Assembly (NCBI GenBank): GCA_011620845.1
Contig: WOYJ01000161.1
Span: 1 to 14,539 of the forward strand
Direction of reading: 5' to 3'
DNA from: Methanobacteriaceae archaeon
GTDB lineage: Archaea; Methanobacteriota; Methanobacteria; Methanobacteriales; Methanobacteriaceae
DNA length: 14,539 nt
The notes under the pieces were generated by a model that saw nothing but the letters and a program-made list of their open reading frames with translations, ran no database searches and had not been told where the DNA came from. Each line of letters starts with the position of its first letter. The stretch's first letter is position 1. Shown piece after piece: positions 1 through 8,741 of the stretch. A program made the position numbers and the translations under genes.

Positions 1-509
1 GTCCAGATCTTCCGGTTCCATTCCCCACTGCTTTTTCTGTATAATTTAAAATACATTATCATAGATGAAATTAGCTAAATACTTTAAATATGGGATCGTC
101 TACTTTTTTTCAACTCTAAAATAGGAATTTTAACGTTATTCCCCAATCTTTGAAACAATTTAGACTCTAAATTTTTGGCCAAATCATCTTGGAATAACTG
201 ATGTAGTGAATCCAAATTAAAAGGAGTAGCACATTATATCCGTCAATGAAGCCTAAAACTTTATGCTGGTAATCATGCCATTCTGTAAATTGAGAAAGGT
301 AACTCCAAACTTCTCCAATATGTGTGTGGAATATGTGGTGTCCATATTTATGGACTAAAATACGATTTTCATCGTAATAATCGTAACAGTTACTACCGAT
401 ATGATCTCTTTTTTCTATAATCAGAACTTTTTTTATCAAGAACATTTGCTATTCTTTCGACCATAACGGAACCTGCAAAACTAGCTCCCACTACAATATA
501 ATCACACAT
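1..509 (-). pseudogene. glf: UDP-galactopyranose mutase remnant, frameshifted and cut by the window edge
   Basis: Reading from an ATG at 509, the pieces rebuild the N-terminal part of a UDP-galactopyranose mutase, the FAD enzyme that makes UDP-galactofuranose for surface glycans. Recognisable blocks are the start MCDYIVVGASFAGSV, then VLIIEKRDHIG, FTEWHDYQHKVLGFIDG, PFNLDSLHQLF, and near the window edge a block like NYTEKQWGMEPEDLD. They lie in different frames: one extra base in the A7 run at 428-434, one base missing near 226-231, one extra in the A7 run at 104-110, and at least three more indels between 20 and 90. Conserved residues are also altered: the first glycine pair of the FAD site reads GASFAG, GGN is GSN, and the GPH.FHT motif is GHHIFHT. 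These substitutions argue for real decay rather than sequencing slips alone. It starts 9 nt after the methyltransferase stop and was probably the last gene of that operon. Confidence 0.85.
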
Positions 510-518
510 ATTAATCCA

Positions 519-1286
519 CTAATCATTTTTAACTAGAACTGCAAATAGAGTACAGCTTATTTTTTCTGAATTGATTATATCCAAATAACGAAATGGAGTC
601 AATAAAATAACTTTCATGAGATCAAGGTATGCATTTTTAACTGTTACTCTATAATAAAAAAAACAACCTATTTTCGAAAATAATCCAGTATTATAAGAAA
701 AGTCGACTACTTTATAATTGATGGTTTCGAATAAATTTTCAATTTCTTTTAATGTATATCCATCTTTAACATGGCCCACTTTATGGTGAAAATCTTCGCC
801 AAAAATTTTTTTATAATTTGGTGTGGGGACAGAAACAATGAAAATTGAGTTTTTATTAAGCAAGGGGCTAATTTTCAACAAAATTTCTTCAGGGTTTTTT
901 ACGTGTTCTAAAAAATCAATTAAAAGTATGAAATCAAATTTCTCATTAAATTTAAAGGAAGCTTTAGTAGCATCTTCACAATAGAAATGGGTATGTTTAT
1001 CATATCCTAAAAAGTTTGACCAACTTTGAGCGTTTTTTATACTATTACAATTTAGATCAAAACCCCAATATTCAATATTGCCATTTAACTTGTATAATTC
1101 AAATGCATTAATCCCGTTTCCACAACCAATTTCTAATATTTTAATGTTTAAATTCTTTAACCCTTCAAAATATTTAATTAAAGGGTTAATTCGGATATAT
1201 GAGTGTAAATCAGACCCCATGAATGAATAAAATTTTCTTTTAAATCGATTATTTATTTTATAACTGTAATAGTCTCCAACTACCAT
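519..1286 (-). CDS. class I SAM-dependent methyltransferase
   Basis: A 255-residue soluble methyltransferase. The SAM-binding motif I is LEIGCGNG at residues 51-58, an acidic strand-2 end follows at FDLN (76-79), and the motif II/III region FDFILLIDFLEHV (about 117-129) is typical of Methyltransf_11/23-type enzymes. HHKVGHVKDGYT (167-178) matches the histidine/arginine-rich loop seen in methyltransferases of sugar and O-antigen clusters. The substrate cannot be read from the sequence; placement between a flippase and glf suggests a surface-glycan sugar. The ATG at 1286 follows a GGTGG ribosome binding site at 1290-1294. The frame is fully open although both neighbours are disrupted. Composition is strongly AT-rich with many Asn, Lys and Ile codons, unlike the housekeeping genes to the right, which fits an acquired or fast-evolving glycan locus. 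Confidence 0.85.
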   Translation of the reverse strand: MVVGDYYSYKINNRFKRKFYSFMGSDLHSYIRINPLIKYFEGLKNLNIKILEIGCGNGINAFELYKLNGNIEYWGFDLNCNSIKNAQSWSNFLGYDKHTHFYCEDATKASFKFNEKFDFILLIDFLEHVKNPEEILLKISPLLNKNSIFIVSVPTPNYKKIFGEDFHHKVGHVKDGYTLKEIENLFETINYKVVDFSYNTGLFSKIGCFFYYRVTVKNAYLDLMKVILLTPFRYLDIINSEKISCTLFAVLVKND

Positions 1287-1429
1287 TTTCCACCACTAAA
1301 CCTATGAAAAATTTATTAGTGTAAAAAAGATGTTTTTTATGTTATGGGTATATTATAGTTCATTGAATTGTATGATTTCCAACAAAAATATTCTATTACT
1401 TATATTTCTTTTCTTACTTATCTATTAAC

Positions 1430-2698
1430 TCAGAGTATTCTAAGTCTCCTTAAAACAATAAATTCAATAAAACAAATTATTAACTCAGTTATCACCACGG
1501 CTATGGCTGCACCAAGTGAACCTAGAACAAATACTAAACCTAACAGTAGGAACATGTGTAGTATTCCTGCAAATATAACTATCTTTGAAAATTTTTCCTG
1601 ATAACCAAAAGCCACTAAACCTTGCATACCTAGAACAGTATTTATCCCCACAGCAAACACAACAAAGACCAGTATCTGAAGTAGTGGTATACTCGCGGCA
1701 AATTCAGAGCCAGCTAAAAGTTCAATTAATAAAGGAGCACAGAAAACTAATAAAATAGACACCAAAAGTGACAGAACTCCCACTACCAACAGGATTTTTT
1801 TAAGCTGTCCTATGGCTTTTAATCTGTTATTCAGCTGAAGTTTAGAGAAATAAGGATATACTGCCTGATTTATTGGTGAACTCAGGCCCTGTAACGCTTT
1901 TGTTATAGTTTCAGCCACAGCATAGTATCCCACTATTGTGTTATTTACAAATAAACCTAAAATGAAACGATTAGAGGTGGTGTAAAGGCTTATGGCCATT
2001 GTAGAAATGAACAAATGCCAGCCTTCTTTCATCTGGTGTTTTATATCGTTAAAGGAAGGTTCGATAAATTCCACACCAAATTCTTTACGAACAATCCTTA
2101 AAGAGTATATTCCTATTATTATAGCACCTATAGAGTTTATTAAAGGCACGTAAATGTAATCTGTGGGATTTCTAACGAATATGAATATTGCCACCGTGTA
2201 TATCAAACTGATCAATATATTTAGGATGCTTATGTATCTCATTTTTTCCATACCCTGGAAAAACCAGATGGGCAACAGTACACTTCCAATTACCAATCCG
2301 AAGGTGAAAAAGTATAACAACCATTCACTTCGGAATTTATCAAAACTAAAAACAATTAAAGTCATTATAACTAGGCTTAAAATCATCAATATAAATTTGG
2401 ATGCCATCACCGAGCTATAGATCTTCGAAACCCTGCTCTTATCATCCCGGTAAATAGAAAGTTCTCGAGTGGCAGATAAGTTAAAACCATAATCAGTTAA
2501 AATTTGAAAGTAGCCTATAAATGCCAGTGCAAATGCCACTAACCCATATTTATCAGGCCCCAAAACCCGGGTTAAATAAGGAAATGTAACAAGAGGAAGA
2601 ATTTAACTAATACCCTGTAAACCAAATAACGAAATAATATTATCCATTACCCTCTTATATTCTTCATTCTCTAAAATTTTCTTAATAAAACGTAGCAT
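1430..2698 (-). pseudogene. Wzx-type polysaccharide flippase interrupted by one in-frame TAA
   Basis: Starting from the ATG at 2698 (AAGGTT ribosome binding site at 2704-2709), the frame reads MLRFIKKILENEEYK, then a first hydrophobic stretch, LFGLQGIS, a TAA at 2603-2605 (codon 32), and continues as ILPLVTFPYLTRVLGPDKYG to the TGA at 1430. Apart from that codon the 422-position product is a normal MVF/RfbX-family flippase of about 12 hydrophobic helices, with the family N-terminal pattern (LP..T.PYLTRVLGP..YG.. followed by DYG.N..A.RE.S). Such proteins move lipid-linked oligosaccharides across the membrane. No indel is present. The open part alone, from a TTG at 2563, has no clear ribosome binding site and would lack helix 1, so a working protein would need readthrough. 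I call it a recent nonsense pseudogene. A sequencing error in a single base is the main alternative. Confidence 0.8.
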
Positions 2699-2752
2699 TT
2701 AATAACCTTCGGTTTATGCTCTCAGAAAAGATTGTAATAGACTAAAAACATG

Positions 2753-2760
2753 TATAAATT
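2753..2760 (-). promoter_or_regulatory. possible TATA box for the flippase gene
   Basis: AATTTATA on the minus strand lies about 55-60 nt upstream of the flippase ATG at 2698. Archaeal transcription usually starts about 25 nt downstream of the TATA centre, which would give a leader of roughly 30 nt. The region is AT-rich, so the match is weak evidence. Confidence 0.3.
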
Positions 2761-2801
2761 TTCAGAGATAAGTTAAGGGTATGTCTTAAAAAATCCTTTT
2801 T

Positions 2802-3173
2802 TTATTCATCTTCTTCTGGAAGAGTATTTTCATTTTTTCTTGAATTCGCTTTTTCCAGTGCTATTTCCCGAACTAAAAGAGTTATCTCCTCTTCAATATT
2901 CTCTATCATATTGTAGATTCTGAAGATGAGGTAGTAACAGCCTATGAGTCCCAGTATCAATATTACGTCCAGTCCCCGGCCTATACCGGTTAGGTTGGCG
3001 AAGTATCCGGTGGTTTCAGGAAAGATGGAGAGAACGATGAGAACTATCCAGATGATACTCCAGAGTATCAGCATTCCCGGGGACATCTTACTGTCTCTGA
3101 ATCTAATGAATGTGTATATTATACCTATTATTCCAATAACAATCCCTATGTATTGATACAGCATCAGCATCAT
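2802..3173 (-). CDS. DUF2304 small membrane protein, partner of the adjacent glycosyltransferase
   Basis: A 123-residue membrane protein. Three hydrophobic segments are visible at about residues 5-24, 33-51 and 68-88, with a conserved-looking cytosolic loop between the first two (RFRDSKMSPG) and SIFPETTGYFANLTGIGRG between the second and third. The C-terminal 35 residues are charged and probably cytosolic. This layout matches DUF2304. Members of this family are commonly found next to GT2 dolichol-phosphate-mannose-synthase-like enzymes, as here: the glycosyltransferase ends 26 nt upstream. By analogy it may anchor the soluble glycosyltransferase at the membrane or help handle the lipid carrier, but no catalytic residues are evident. 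The ATG at 3173 follows AGAGGT (3181-3186) at 7 nt spacing; two more Met codons lie just inside but fit the ribosome binding site less well. Confidence 0.85.
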   Translation of the reverse strand: MMLMLYQYIGIVIGIIGIIYTFIRFRDSKMSPGMLILWSIIWIVLIVLSIFPETTGYFANLTGIGRGLDVILILGLIGCYYLIFRIYNMIENIEEEITLLVREIALEKANSRKNENTLPEEDE

Positions 3174-3199
3174 TTTTTTTACCTCTTAAATTTTATCAA

Positions 3200-3934
3200 T
3201 CATCTTAAAATGTCCCTGATCATCTTCACCAGTATCTTTATTCCTACCTTCAGGTTGGTACCCTTTGCCAGAGCGTACTCAGTGTAAATAGTTTCTATAG
3301 GCACTTCTTCCATTTTAAGTTCTTTGTGCTTGATTTCCCTGATTATCTCTGAGGAAATACCATATTCACGTGACACCACGTCCAGTGCCAGGGCAGCCTT
3401 CCGGTTAAAAGCCCGAAGTCCTGACTGGGAATCCTTAACATGGGCTCCGTAAAATATCCCGGTGATGATGTTCATCAGTTGATTGGAAACCCTTTTTACT
3501 CTGGGCATGTCATTGAAATCTCTAACTCCTATAACCACATCTGCCTGTCCGTCTATTATGGGCTGGCAGACTGGCAGTATATCATCAGGGTTGTGCTGAC
3601 CATCAGCATCGAAGGTCACCATGATATCGGCACCCTTCGCTAAACAGGCCTCTATGCCTGTTTTAAGTGTAGCGCCCAATCCTCTGTTTATGGGGTGTTT
3701 GTATAGATATCCTCTTCCCGGATTATCCTTCAAAATGGCCTGGGCAATCTCATAGGTCCTGTCAGTGGAACCATCATCTATCACTACCAGTTTCAACCCT
3801 CTGGAGAAGAGGTCCTTCAGAACATCACCAATTATATTTTCCTCGTTGTATGCTGGTATAATTATCCATATATCCCTATTTACATGGGCAAATAGCTTCG
3901 GGGTGTTCTGGTTTTTTAAAGGTTCAACTGGCAT
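3200..3934 (-). CDS. GT2 family glycosyltransferase, DPM1-like
   Basis: A 244-residue soluble GT-A fold glycosyltransferase of family 2, close to dolichol-phosphate mannose/glucose synthases. Visible motifs: IIPAYNEE (25-32), nucleotide-binding VIDDGSTD (51-58), NRGLGATLKTGI (83-94), the metal-binding DADGQH (109-114) and acceptor-side DSQSGLRAF (168-176). There is no transmembrane segment, so it would act at the inner membrane face, transferring a sugar from a nucleotide donor to a polyprenyl phosphate. The sugar cannot be told from sequence. The downstream DUF2304 gene is a plausible membrane partner. The ATG at 3934 has a GGAGA ribosome binding site at 3941-3945 with 6 nt spacing. Length and motifs are complete. 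Its promoter is probably in the AT-rich upstream stretch with the 17-bp repeat. Confidence 0.92.
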   Translation of the reverse strand: MPVEPLKNQNTPKLFAHVNRDIWIIIPAYNEENIIGDVLKDLFSRGLKLVVIDDGSTDRTYEIAQAILKDNPGRGYLYKHPINRGLGATLKTGIEACLAKGADIMVTFDADGQHNPDDILPVCQPIIDGQADVVIGVRDFNDMPRVKRVSNQLMNIITGIFYGAHVKDSQSGLRAFNRKAALALDVVSREYGISSEIIREIKHKELKMEEVPIETIYTEYALAKGTNLKVGIKILVKMIRDILR

Positions 3935-3998
3935 AGGGATTCTCCGGAAAGTTCAATTTTTTTTAACACCAAAATTTATTATCTTCGATTTAATAAGA

Positions 3999-4032
3999 AA
4001 TTTGTTTATAAATAGAATTTGTTTATAAATAG
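3999..4032. repeat. perfect 17-bp tandem repeat, two copies
   Basis: The unit AATTTGTTTATAAATAG occurs at 3999-4015 and again at 4016-4032 without a mismatch. Each copy contains the self-complementary octamer TTTATAAA. Confidence 0.95.
4005..4029 (-). promoter_or_regulatory. duplicated TATA-like boxes upstream of the GT2 gene
   Basis: TTTATAAA at 4005-4012 and 4022-4029 are good matches to an archaeal TATA box, 71 to 95 nt upstream of the glycosyltransferase ATG at 3934. Either could direct leftward transcription with a leader of about 45-65 nt. The octamer is palindromic, so it does not show direction, but no rightward gene follows for 950 nt, which favours the minus strand. Confidence 0.45.
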
Positions 4033-4283
4033 ATGTTACATGATTAATTTTTTTCTGATTTCAATTTTTCTTATTTAATTATATATAAATGGTTAATTTA
4101 TATTCTGCTTGTTATGTATTTCTTTTTGATGGTTCATAGTTTTTTGGTGGTGTGTTTTACTGTAATGAAAGGGAATAATTGTCCTTTTTCATGTTATCGG
4201 ATCGGTCAACCTTCTGATTTAACGTGAATACAACTTTAGTGATTACTACAATTTAAGGCCGTTAGCGTTCAATTAAACTACTT

Positions 4284-4320
4284 AAAAAAAAAGAGTTTCT
4301 TTTCAGAATATTAAAAAAAA
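4284..4320 (-). terminator. double U-tract terminator after the flavoprotein gene
   Basis: On the minus strand, 8 T residues (4313-4320) and then 9 T residues (4284-4292) follow the flavoprotein stop codon at 4329-4331 within 50 nt. Runs of U without a hairpin are the usual archaeal termination signal. Confidence 0.6.
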
Positions 4321-4328
4321 TCTATCAT

Positions 4329-4919
<591 letters not shown>

Positions 4920-4954
4920 TTAATCACCTTAATATATTAATTTTGAAAACAAAG

Positions 4955-4963
4955 TTTTTATAG
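4955..4963. promoter_or_regulatory. possible shared TATA element of a divergent promoter
   Basis: TTTTTATAG on the plus strand (CTATAAAAA on the minus) is the best TATA-like element between the divergent genes at 4919 and 5012. It could serve the right gene with a leader of about 27 nt, or the left gene with a leader of about 15-20 nt. Which one it serves cannot be settled from sequence. Confidence 0.3.
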
Positions 4964-5011
4964 ATATTACTCTCCCTTCGGATATAAAATGAATTACAGG
5001 CAAAAACGAAC

Positions 5012-6241
5012 ATGAACACCGGTGACTATAAAGCCCTGACTGTAGATGAAAAAGCCCTCAAAGTAGTGGAAAACTCCATCAAAGATGAAAAGGAGGGTGA
5101 TGTTAAAGCCAGGGAAAAGGCCAGATTGGCTTTACATGAATATCTAATTAAAACAGGTGATGGTTCCTACACCTTCAAATCGGAGAGTTTCGATGGGAAG
5201 TCAGAAACCATGCACACTCACCATGGCGCGGTAACTGAGGCCATGGAGAAATTCGTCAAACCAGCCAAGCTCGAAGGGAAAGGTAAGGTCTGTGTGCTGG
5301 ACATATGCAGTGGTCTGGGTTACAACGCGGCGTCCTGTATAGAATACTTAGATGAAGAGGTCGAAATAGAACTGGATCTGGTTGAAATATCCAAGGAGAC
5401 CATAACACTTACCCTTTTTCTGGATGTTCCACTGGAATCCTATAAATTTATTCAAAAGGCAGTAGAAGATGAGTTATATGAGGAGGGAGAGATTAATTTT
5501 AAATACTGTCAGGAGAATGTTCCTGACAATATCTCCATCAATCTACATGTAGAAGATGCAAGGACGGTGGTCAAGGAGGTGGAGGGCAATAAAAGGTATG
5601 ATGCCATATTTTTAGATCCGTTCTCTCCTTTAAAGTCTCCAGAGTTATATACCAATGAATTTTTCGAGGTCCTGAAGAATTTATTAGTAGATGACGGGGT
5701 AATTTTAACTTACACCTCCGCCGCACCGGTCAGGACTGCGATGGTCGCAAATGGCCTTCATGTTGGTGAAGGGCCTTCCTTTGGAAGAAGTGGAGGGACA
5801 GTAGCAGCTTTAAACCTGGATGTTATCGATAAACCACTTTCTAAAAGTGACGAGAGAATGATAGCCCTCAGTGATGCAGGGATACCTTTCAGGGACCCTG
5901 AATTTAATGGTTCATCCCAAAACATTCTCCAGAAAAGAGACCGGGAGCGTAAATTATCCAGGGGAAAGGATAAGTTTTCTTCAACAGTCAAAACCCCCAC
6001 ATACCTGAACGGAGAACTTGAGGACGGCAGATTGAAGGTGAGGGTCTTGAATAATCTTAAAAAGTTAGGTTTTGATGATTTGATATCTGATAAATCCCGG
6101 TTCGTGGTATGCCCCCAGTACAGTAATTGTATCTGTGGTAGGGACTGTAAAAGTTATGATAATTCAAGGGAAAGGATAAATGAAATGAGTTACAGATTAG
6201 GATTACTGTTAAATAAAGAGCCGGACAATCATAGTAAATAG
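5012..6241 (+). CDS. MnmC-like methyltransferase with C-terminal cysteine cluster
   Basis: A 409-residue protein resembling the methyltransferase domain of MnmC, which in bacteria methylates 5-aminomethyl-2-thiouridine at the tRNA wobble position. The family landmark DGSYTF...THHGAVTEA (50-76) precedes SAM motif I LDICSGLGYNAA (96-107), acidic LVEIS (123-127), and FLDPFSPLKSPELY (200-213), which matches the FLD.F.P..NP..W motif of MnmC. After the methyltransferase domain (to about 275) comes a charged linker and a C-terminal segment with C367-x5-C373-x1-C375-x3-C379, a plausible metal or Fe-S site absent from bacterial MnmC. The next gene, tgtA, is also a tRNA modifier, so a tRNA substrate is reasonable, but the exact base is not known. 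The ATG at 5012 lacks a strong ribosome binding site, compatible with a short leader. A T8 run follows the stop. Confidence 0.8.
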   Translation: MNTGDYKALTVDEKALKVVENSIKDEKEGDVKAREKARLALHEYLIKTGDGSYTFKSESFDGKSETMHTHHGAVTEAMEKFVKPAKLEGKGKVCVLDICSGLGYNAASCIEYLDEEVEIELDLVEISKETITLTLFLDVPLESYKFIQKAVEDELYEEGEINFKYCQENVPDNISINLHVEDARTVVKEVEGNKRYDAIFLDPFSPLKSPELYTNEFFEVLKNLLVDDGVILTYTSAAPVRTAMVANGLHVGEGPSFGRSGGTVAALNLDVIDKPLSKSDERMIALSDAGIPFRDPEFNGSSQNILQKRDRERKLSRGKDKFSSTVKTPTYLNGELEDGRLKVRVLNNLKKLGFDDLISDKSRFVVCPQYSNCICGRDCKSYDNSRERINEMSYRLGLLLNKEPDNHSK

Positions 6242-6245
6242 CCGA

Positions 6246-6253
6246 TTTTTTTT
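6246..6253 (+). terminator. U8 tract after the MnmC-like gene
   Basis: Eight T residues begin 5 nt after the TAG at 6239-6241, with no hairpin. This is a plausible archaeal terminator that would separate this gene from the tgtA operon, although the 62-nt gap shows no clear TATA box for tgtA and partial readthrough is possible. Confidence 0.45.
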
Positions 6254-6303
6254 ATTATTGAAAAAAAACTATTTTTCTATTCTACCGTTAAGGAGACTAA
6301 CCT

Positions 6304-8333
6304 TTGACCTTTGAAATTAAATATAAAGACGCCCGCGGCCGGGCTGGTGTACTGAAAACTCCCCATGGAACATTGAAGACACCTGCTTTAATGCCGGTTA
6401 TCCACCCTGGGAAGCAAACCCTTGATGTAAGTAAATATGGTGCGGAGATGGTGATAACCAACGCCTACCTAATATATAAAAACATGGATTTAAGGGTTAA
6501 AGCACTGAAAGATGGAGTTCATGAACTCATAAACTTTTCCGGACCTATAATGACTGATTCTGGTTCATTCCAGTTATCTTTATACGGTGATATCGATGTG
6601 AGTAACCGGGAGATAGTTGAGTTTCAGGAGAAGATCGGGACCGATATAGGAACATCACTGGATATACCTACACCTCCCTTCGTAGGCAGGAGAAGGGCTG
6701 AAGAGGAGATGGAGGTAACCCTCAGCCGGGCTAAGGAGGCTTTAGAGGTCCGGAACAGTTTGATGCTTAACTCGGTGGTGCAGGGATCCACATACCCAGA
6801 TTTAAGGGCTAAATGTGCCCAAACACTGAGTGAGATGGACTTTGACATCCACCCAATAGGTGCAGTGGTACCCTTGATGGAGTCCTATCAATATTCCACC
6901 CTATTAGATGTGATAATGGCCAGTGTGGAAAACCTTCCAGATTCCAGGCCAAGACACCTAATGGGTGCTGGCCATCCCATGATCTTCTCCTTCGCCGTGG
7001 CTTTGGGATGTGACTTCTTTGACTCGGCGGCTTACATCCTCTACGCACAGGACGACCGGCTGTTAATGCCCGACGGGACATACAAACTGGAGAACCTGGT
7101 AGAGATGCCCTGTTCCTGTCCAATCTGTAATTCCTACAGTCCGGAAGAATTGCGAATTATGAAGAAGGCGGAGAGAACAAAACTGCTGGCGCAACACAAC
7201 TTGCACATCAGTCTCGCGGAGATAAGGCAGATCAGACAGTCCATAGCCGACGGGAGTTTATGGGAGCTGGTGGAGAAAAGATGCAGAAACCACCCCTACC
7301 TCCTCGACGCCCTGCGGAAAATGAAGAAATACACATCTGAGTTGGAGAGGTACGATCCCCCCTATAAAAAGACCGCGTTTTTCTATTCGGGACCTGAATC
7401 ATTGAACAGACCAGAAGTACATCGCCACCTGGAGCGTTTAAACCGGCTCCCCAGGAAAAAAAGATTGCTGTTACTTCCGCCTACTGAAAAGCCTTACTCA
7501 AAACATGTCGATCAGGGAGTAATGAATTTCTATTCTAACATGAAAATTTCCGATTATTCTAACACCAAAATTCCGGATTTAGCTAAATTTTCCGGTGAAA
7601 ACTTGCAGATAGTGGTTGTAGACATTCCATTTGTAGTGATTCCCCTGGAGATCGATGAAGTGTATCCACTGGCCCAGAATGAAGCACCCCAGACCATGGA
7701 CCAGGACGCCAGGAAATTCCTTCGGGATCACCTGGAAAGGTTCGTTGAAGGTTACCAGGAGATATTGGTCAGTGCTGAGGCACTGGAAATATTCAACATT
7801 CCACTGGAAAACTTGGATATCACAGGAAACCCTTTCCATGAAAATGAAATCAAAATCCCATCCATCAATTCATTGCTTAACGATGAAATTAAAATTCGAT
7901 ACATAGCCGATTACCAGTTTGGTTCTGGATCGGGAAAAGCCCTTTTTGATGGAGAGACAAATATAATTAAAAGTAAAAAGACAGGTAAAATAAGATATAT
8001 ATATGACGGTGATGATCTGATTGCCACTTTACGCGCCCGGGACGGGGTGCTGGTACTGGGAATGGAGGGTGCCAGGAGATTGCACAGTCATCTTCCCTAC
8101 CCCATTAACCGTGTGGTGGTAAATGAGGATGCAGAACCATTTGCCCGAGAGGGAAAAAGTATATTTGCTAAATTTATTATAGATTGTGATATGAACATCC
8201 GCGCCAGTGAGGAAGTTTTGGTGGTTAACCAGGATGATGAGCTCCTGGCCTTTGGAAAATCAATCTTAAATGCAGAGGAATTTACAAGTTTTAATACAGG
8301 TCAGGCTGTTAAAACTAGAAAAGGAGGTTTTTA

Positions 8334-8334
<1 letters not shown>
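6304..8334 (+). CDS. tgtA: archaeosine tRNA-guanine transglycosylase
   Basis: A 676-residue enzyme that exchanges guanine-15 in the D-arm of archaeal tRNAs for preQ0, the first step to archaeosine. The TIM-barrel N-terminal domain shows MTDSGSFQ (83-90) with catalytic D85, DIPTPP (120-125), HLMGAGHP (218-225), and CDFFDSAAYILYA (236-248) with D240 in the position of the nucleophile. Zinc ligands are C270, C272, C275 and a histidine at 298 or 301. Residues from about 350 form the archaeal C-terminal extension, ending in a PUA RNA-binding domain over the last 75 or so residues. The start is TTG at 6304, supported by AAGGAG (6290-6295) at 8 nt. Residues 410-425 are a duplicated octapeptide. It overlaps nac by 1 nt (TAATG), and the nac ribosome binding site lies within its last codons. 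Confidence 0.96.
7531..7578. repeat. 24-bp in-frame tandem duplication inside tgtA
   Basis: The units at 7531-7554 and 7555-7578 share 20 of 24 bases and encode YSNMKISD followed by YSNTKIPD. The length keeps the frame. It lies in the extension between the catalytic and RNA-binding parts. Confidence 0.9.
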
Positions 8335-8669
<335 letters not shown>

Positions 8670-8687
<18 letters not shown>

Positions 8688-8741
8688 ATGGCCCATATTG
8701 CACGTATCATGAGGTTAAGTTAAATGGCCCTTTTTGCACAT
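8670..8741. repeat. 36-bp tandem duplication across the nac / phosphoesterase junction
   Basis: A 36-bp unit starting ATCATGAGGTTAAG occurs at 8670-8705 and 8706-8741. The first 25 bases are identical (8670-8694 and 8706-8730) and the remaining 11 differ at three places. Each unit holds the nac tail codons IMRLS, a TAA, a GAGG ribosome binding site and an ATGGCC start, so stop, site and start are all present twice. Confidence 0.95.
8688..8723 (+). CDS. 11-codon mini-ORF created by the 36-bp duplication
   Basis: It reads MAHIARIMRLS then TAA. The first codons copy the start of the following phosphoesterase (MALFAHIS) and the last five copy the end of NAC. The ATG directly follows the nac TAA and has GAGG at 8675-8678; its own TAA abuts the phosphoesterase ATG. 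The peptide is probably without function, but ribosomes may translate it in passing from nac to the next gene. Whether it is made is unknown. Confidence 0.4.
   Translation: MAHIARIMRLS

Larger units (their letters stand above)
3935..4328. other. 394-base AT-rich intergenic stretch
   Basis: No convincing gene is visible. The left third carries the leader of the glycosyltransferase and two TATA-like boxes inside a 17-bp tandem repeat. The right end holds the A-runs that act as U-tract terminators for the flavoprotein gene read leftward. Between about 4040 and 4275 I see no tRNA, CRISPR repeat or open frame with a ribosome binding site. A weak inverted repeat with G-U pairs sits at about 4167-4190. 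Confidence 0.6.

Noticed and set aside
1..509. All glf frameshifts as homopolymer sequencing errors
   Set aside because: Only two lie in A7 runs, conserved FAD-site residues are also substituted, and homopolymers elsewhere in the window do not break genes. A contribution of errors is still possible.
2603..2605. Flippase stop as a recoded codon such as pyrrolysine
   Set aside because: The codon is TAA; pyrrolysine uses TAG, and no other recoding of TAA is known to me in methanogens.
4167..4190. Inverted repeat as an RNA gene or terminator
   Set aside because: The seven-pair stem needs two G-U pairs and no gene ends nearby on either strand.
6809..7123. Minus-strand open frame within tgtA
   Set aside because: It lies opposite conserved catalytic codons of tgtA and has an Arg/Pro-rich composition typical of antisense frames.
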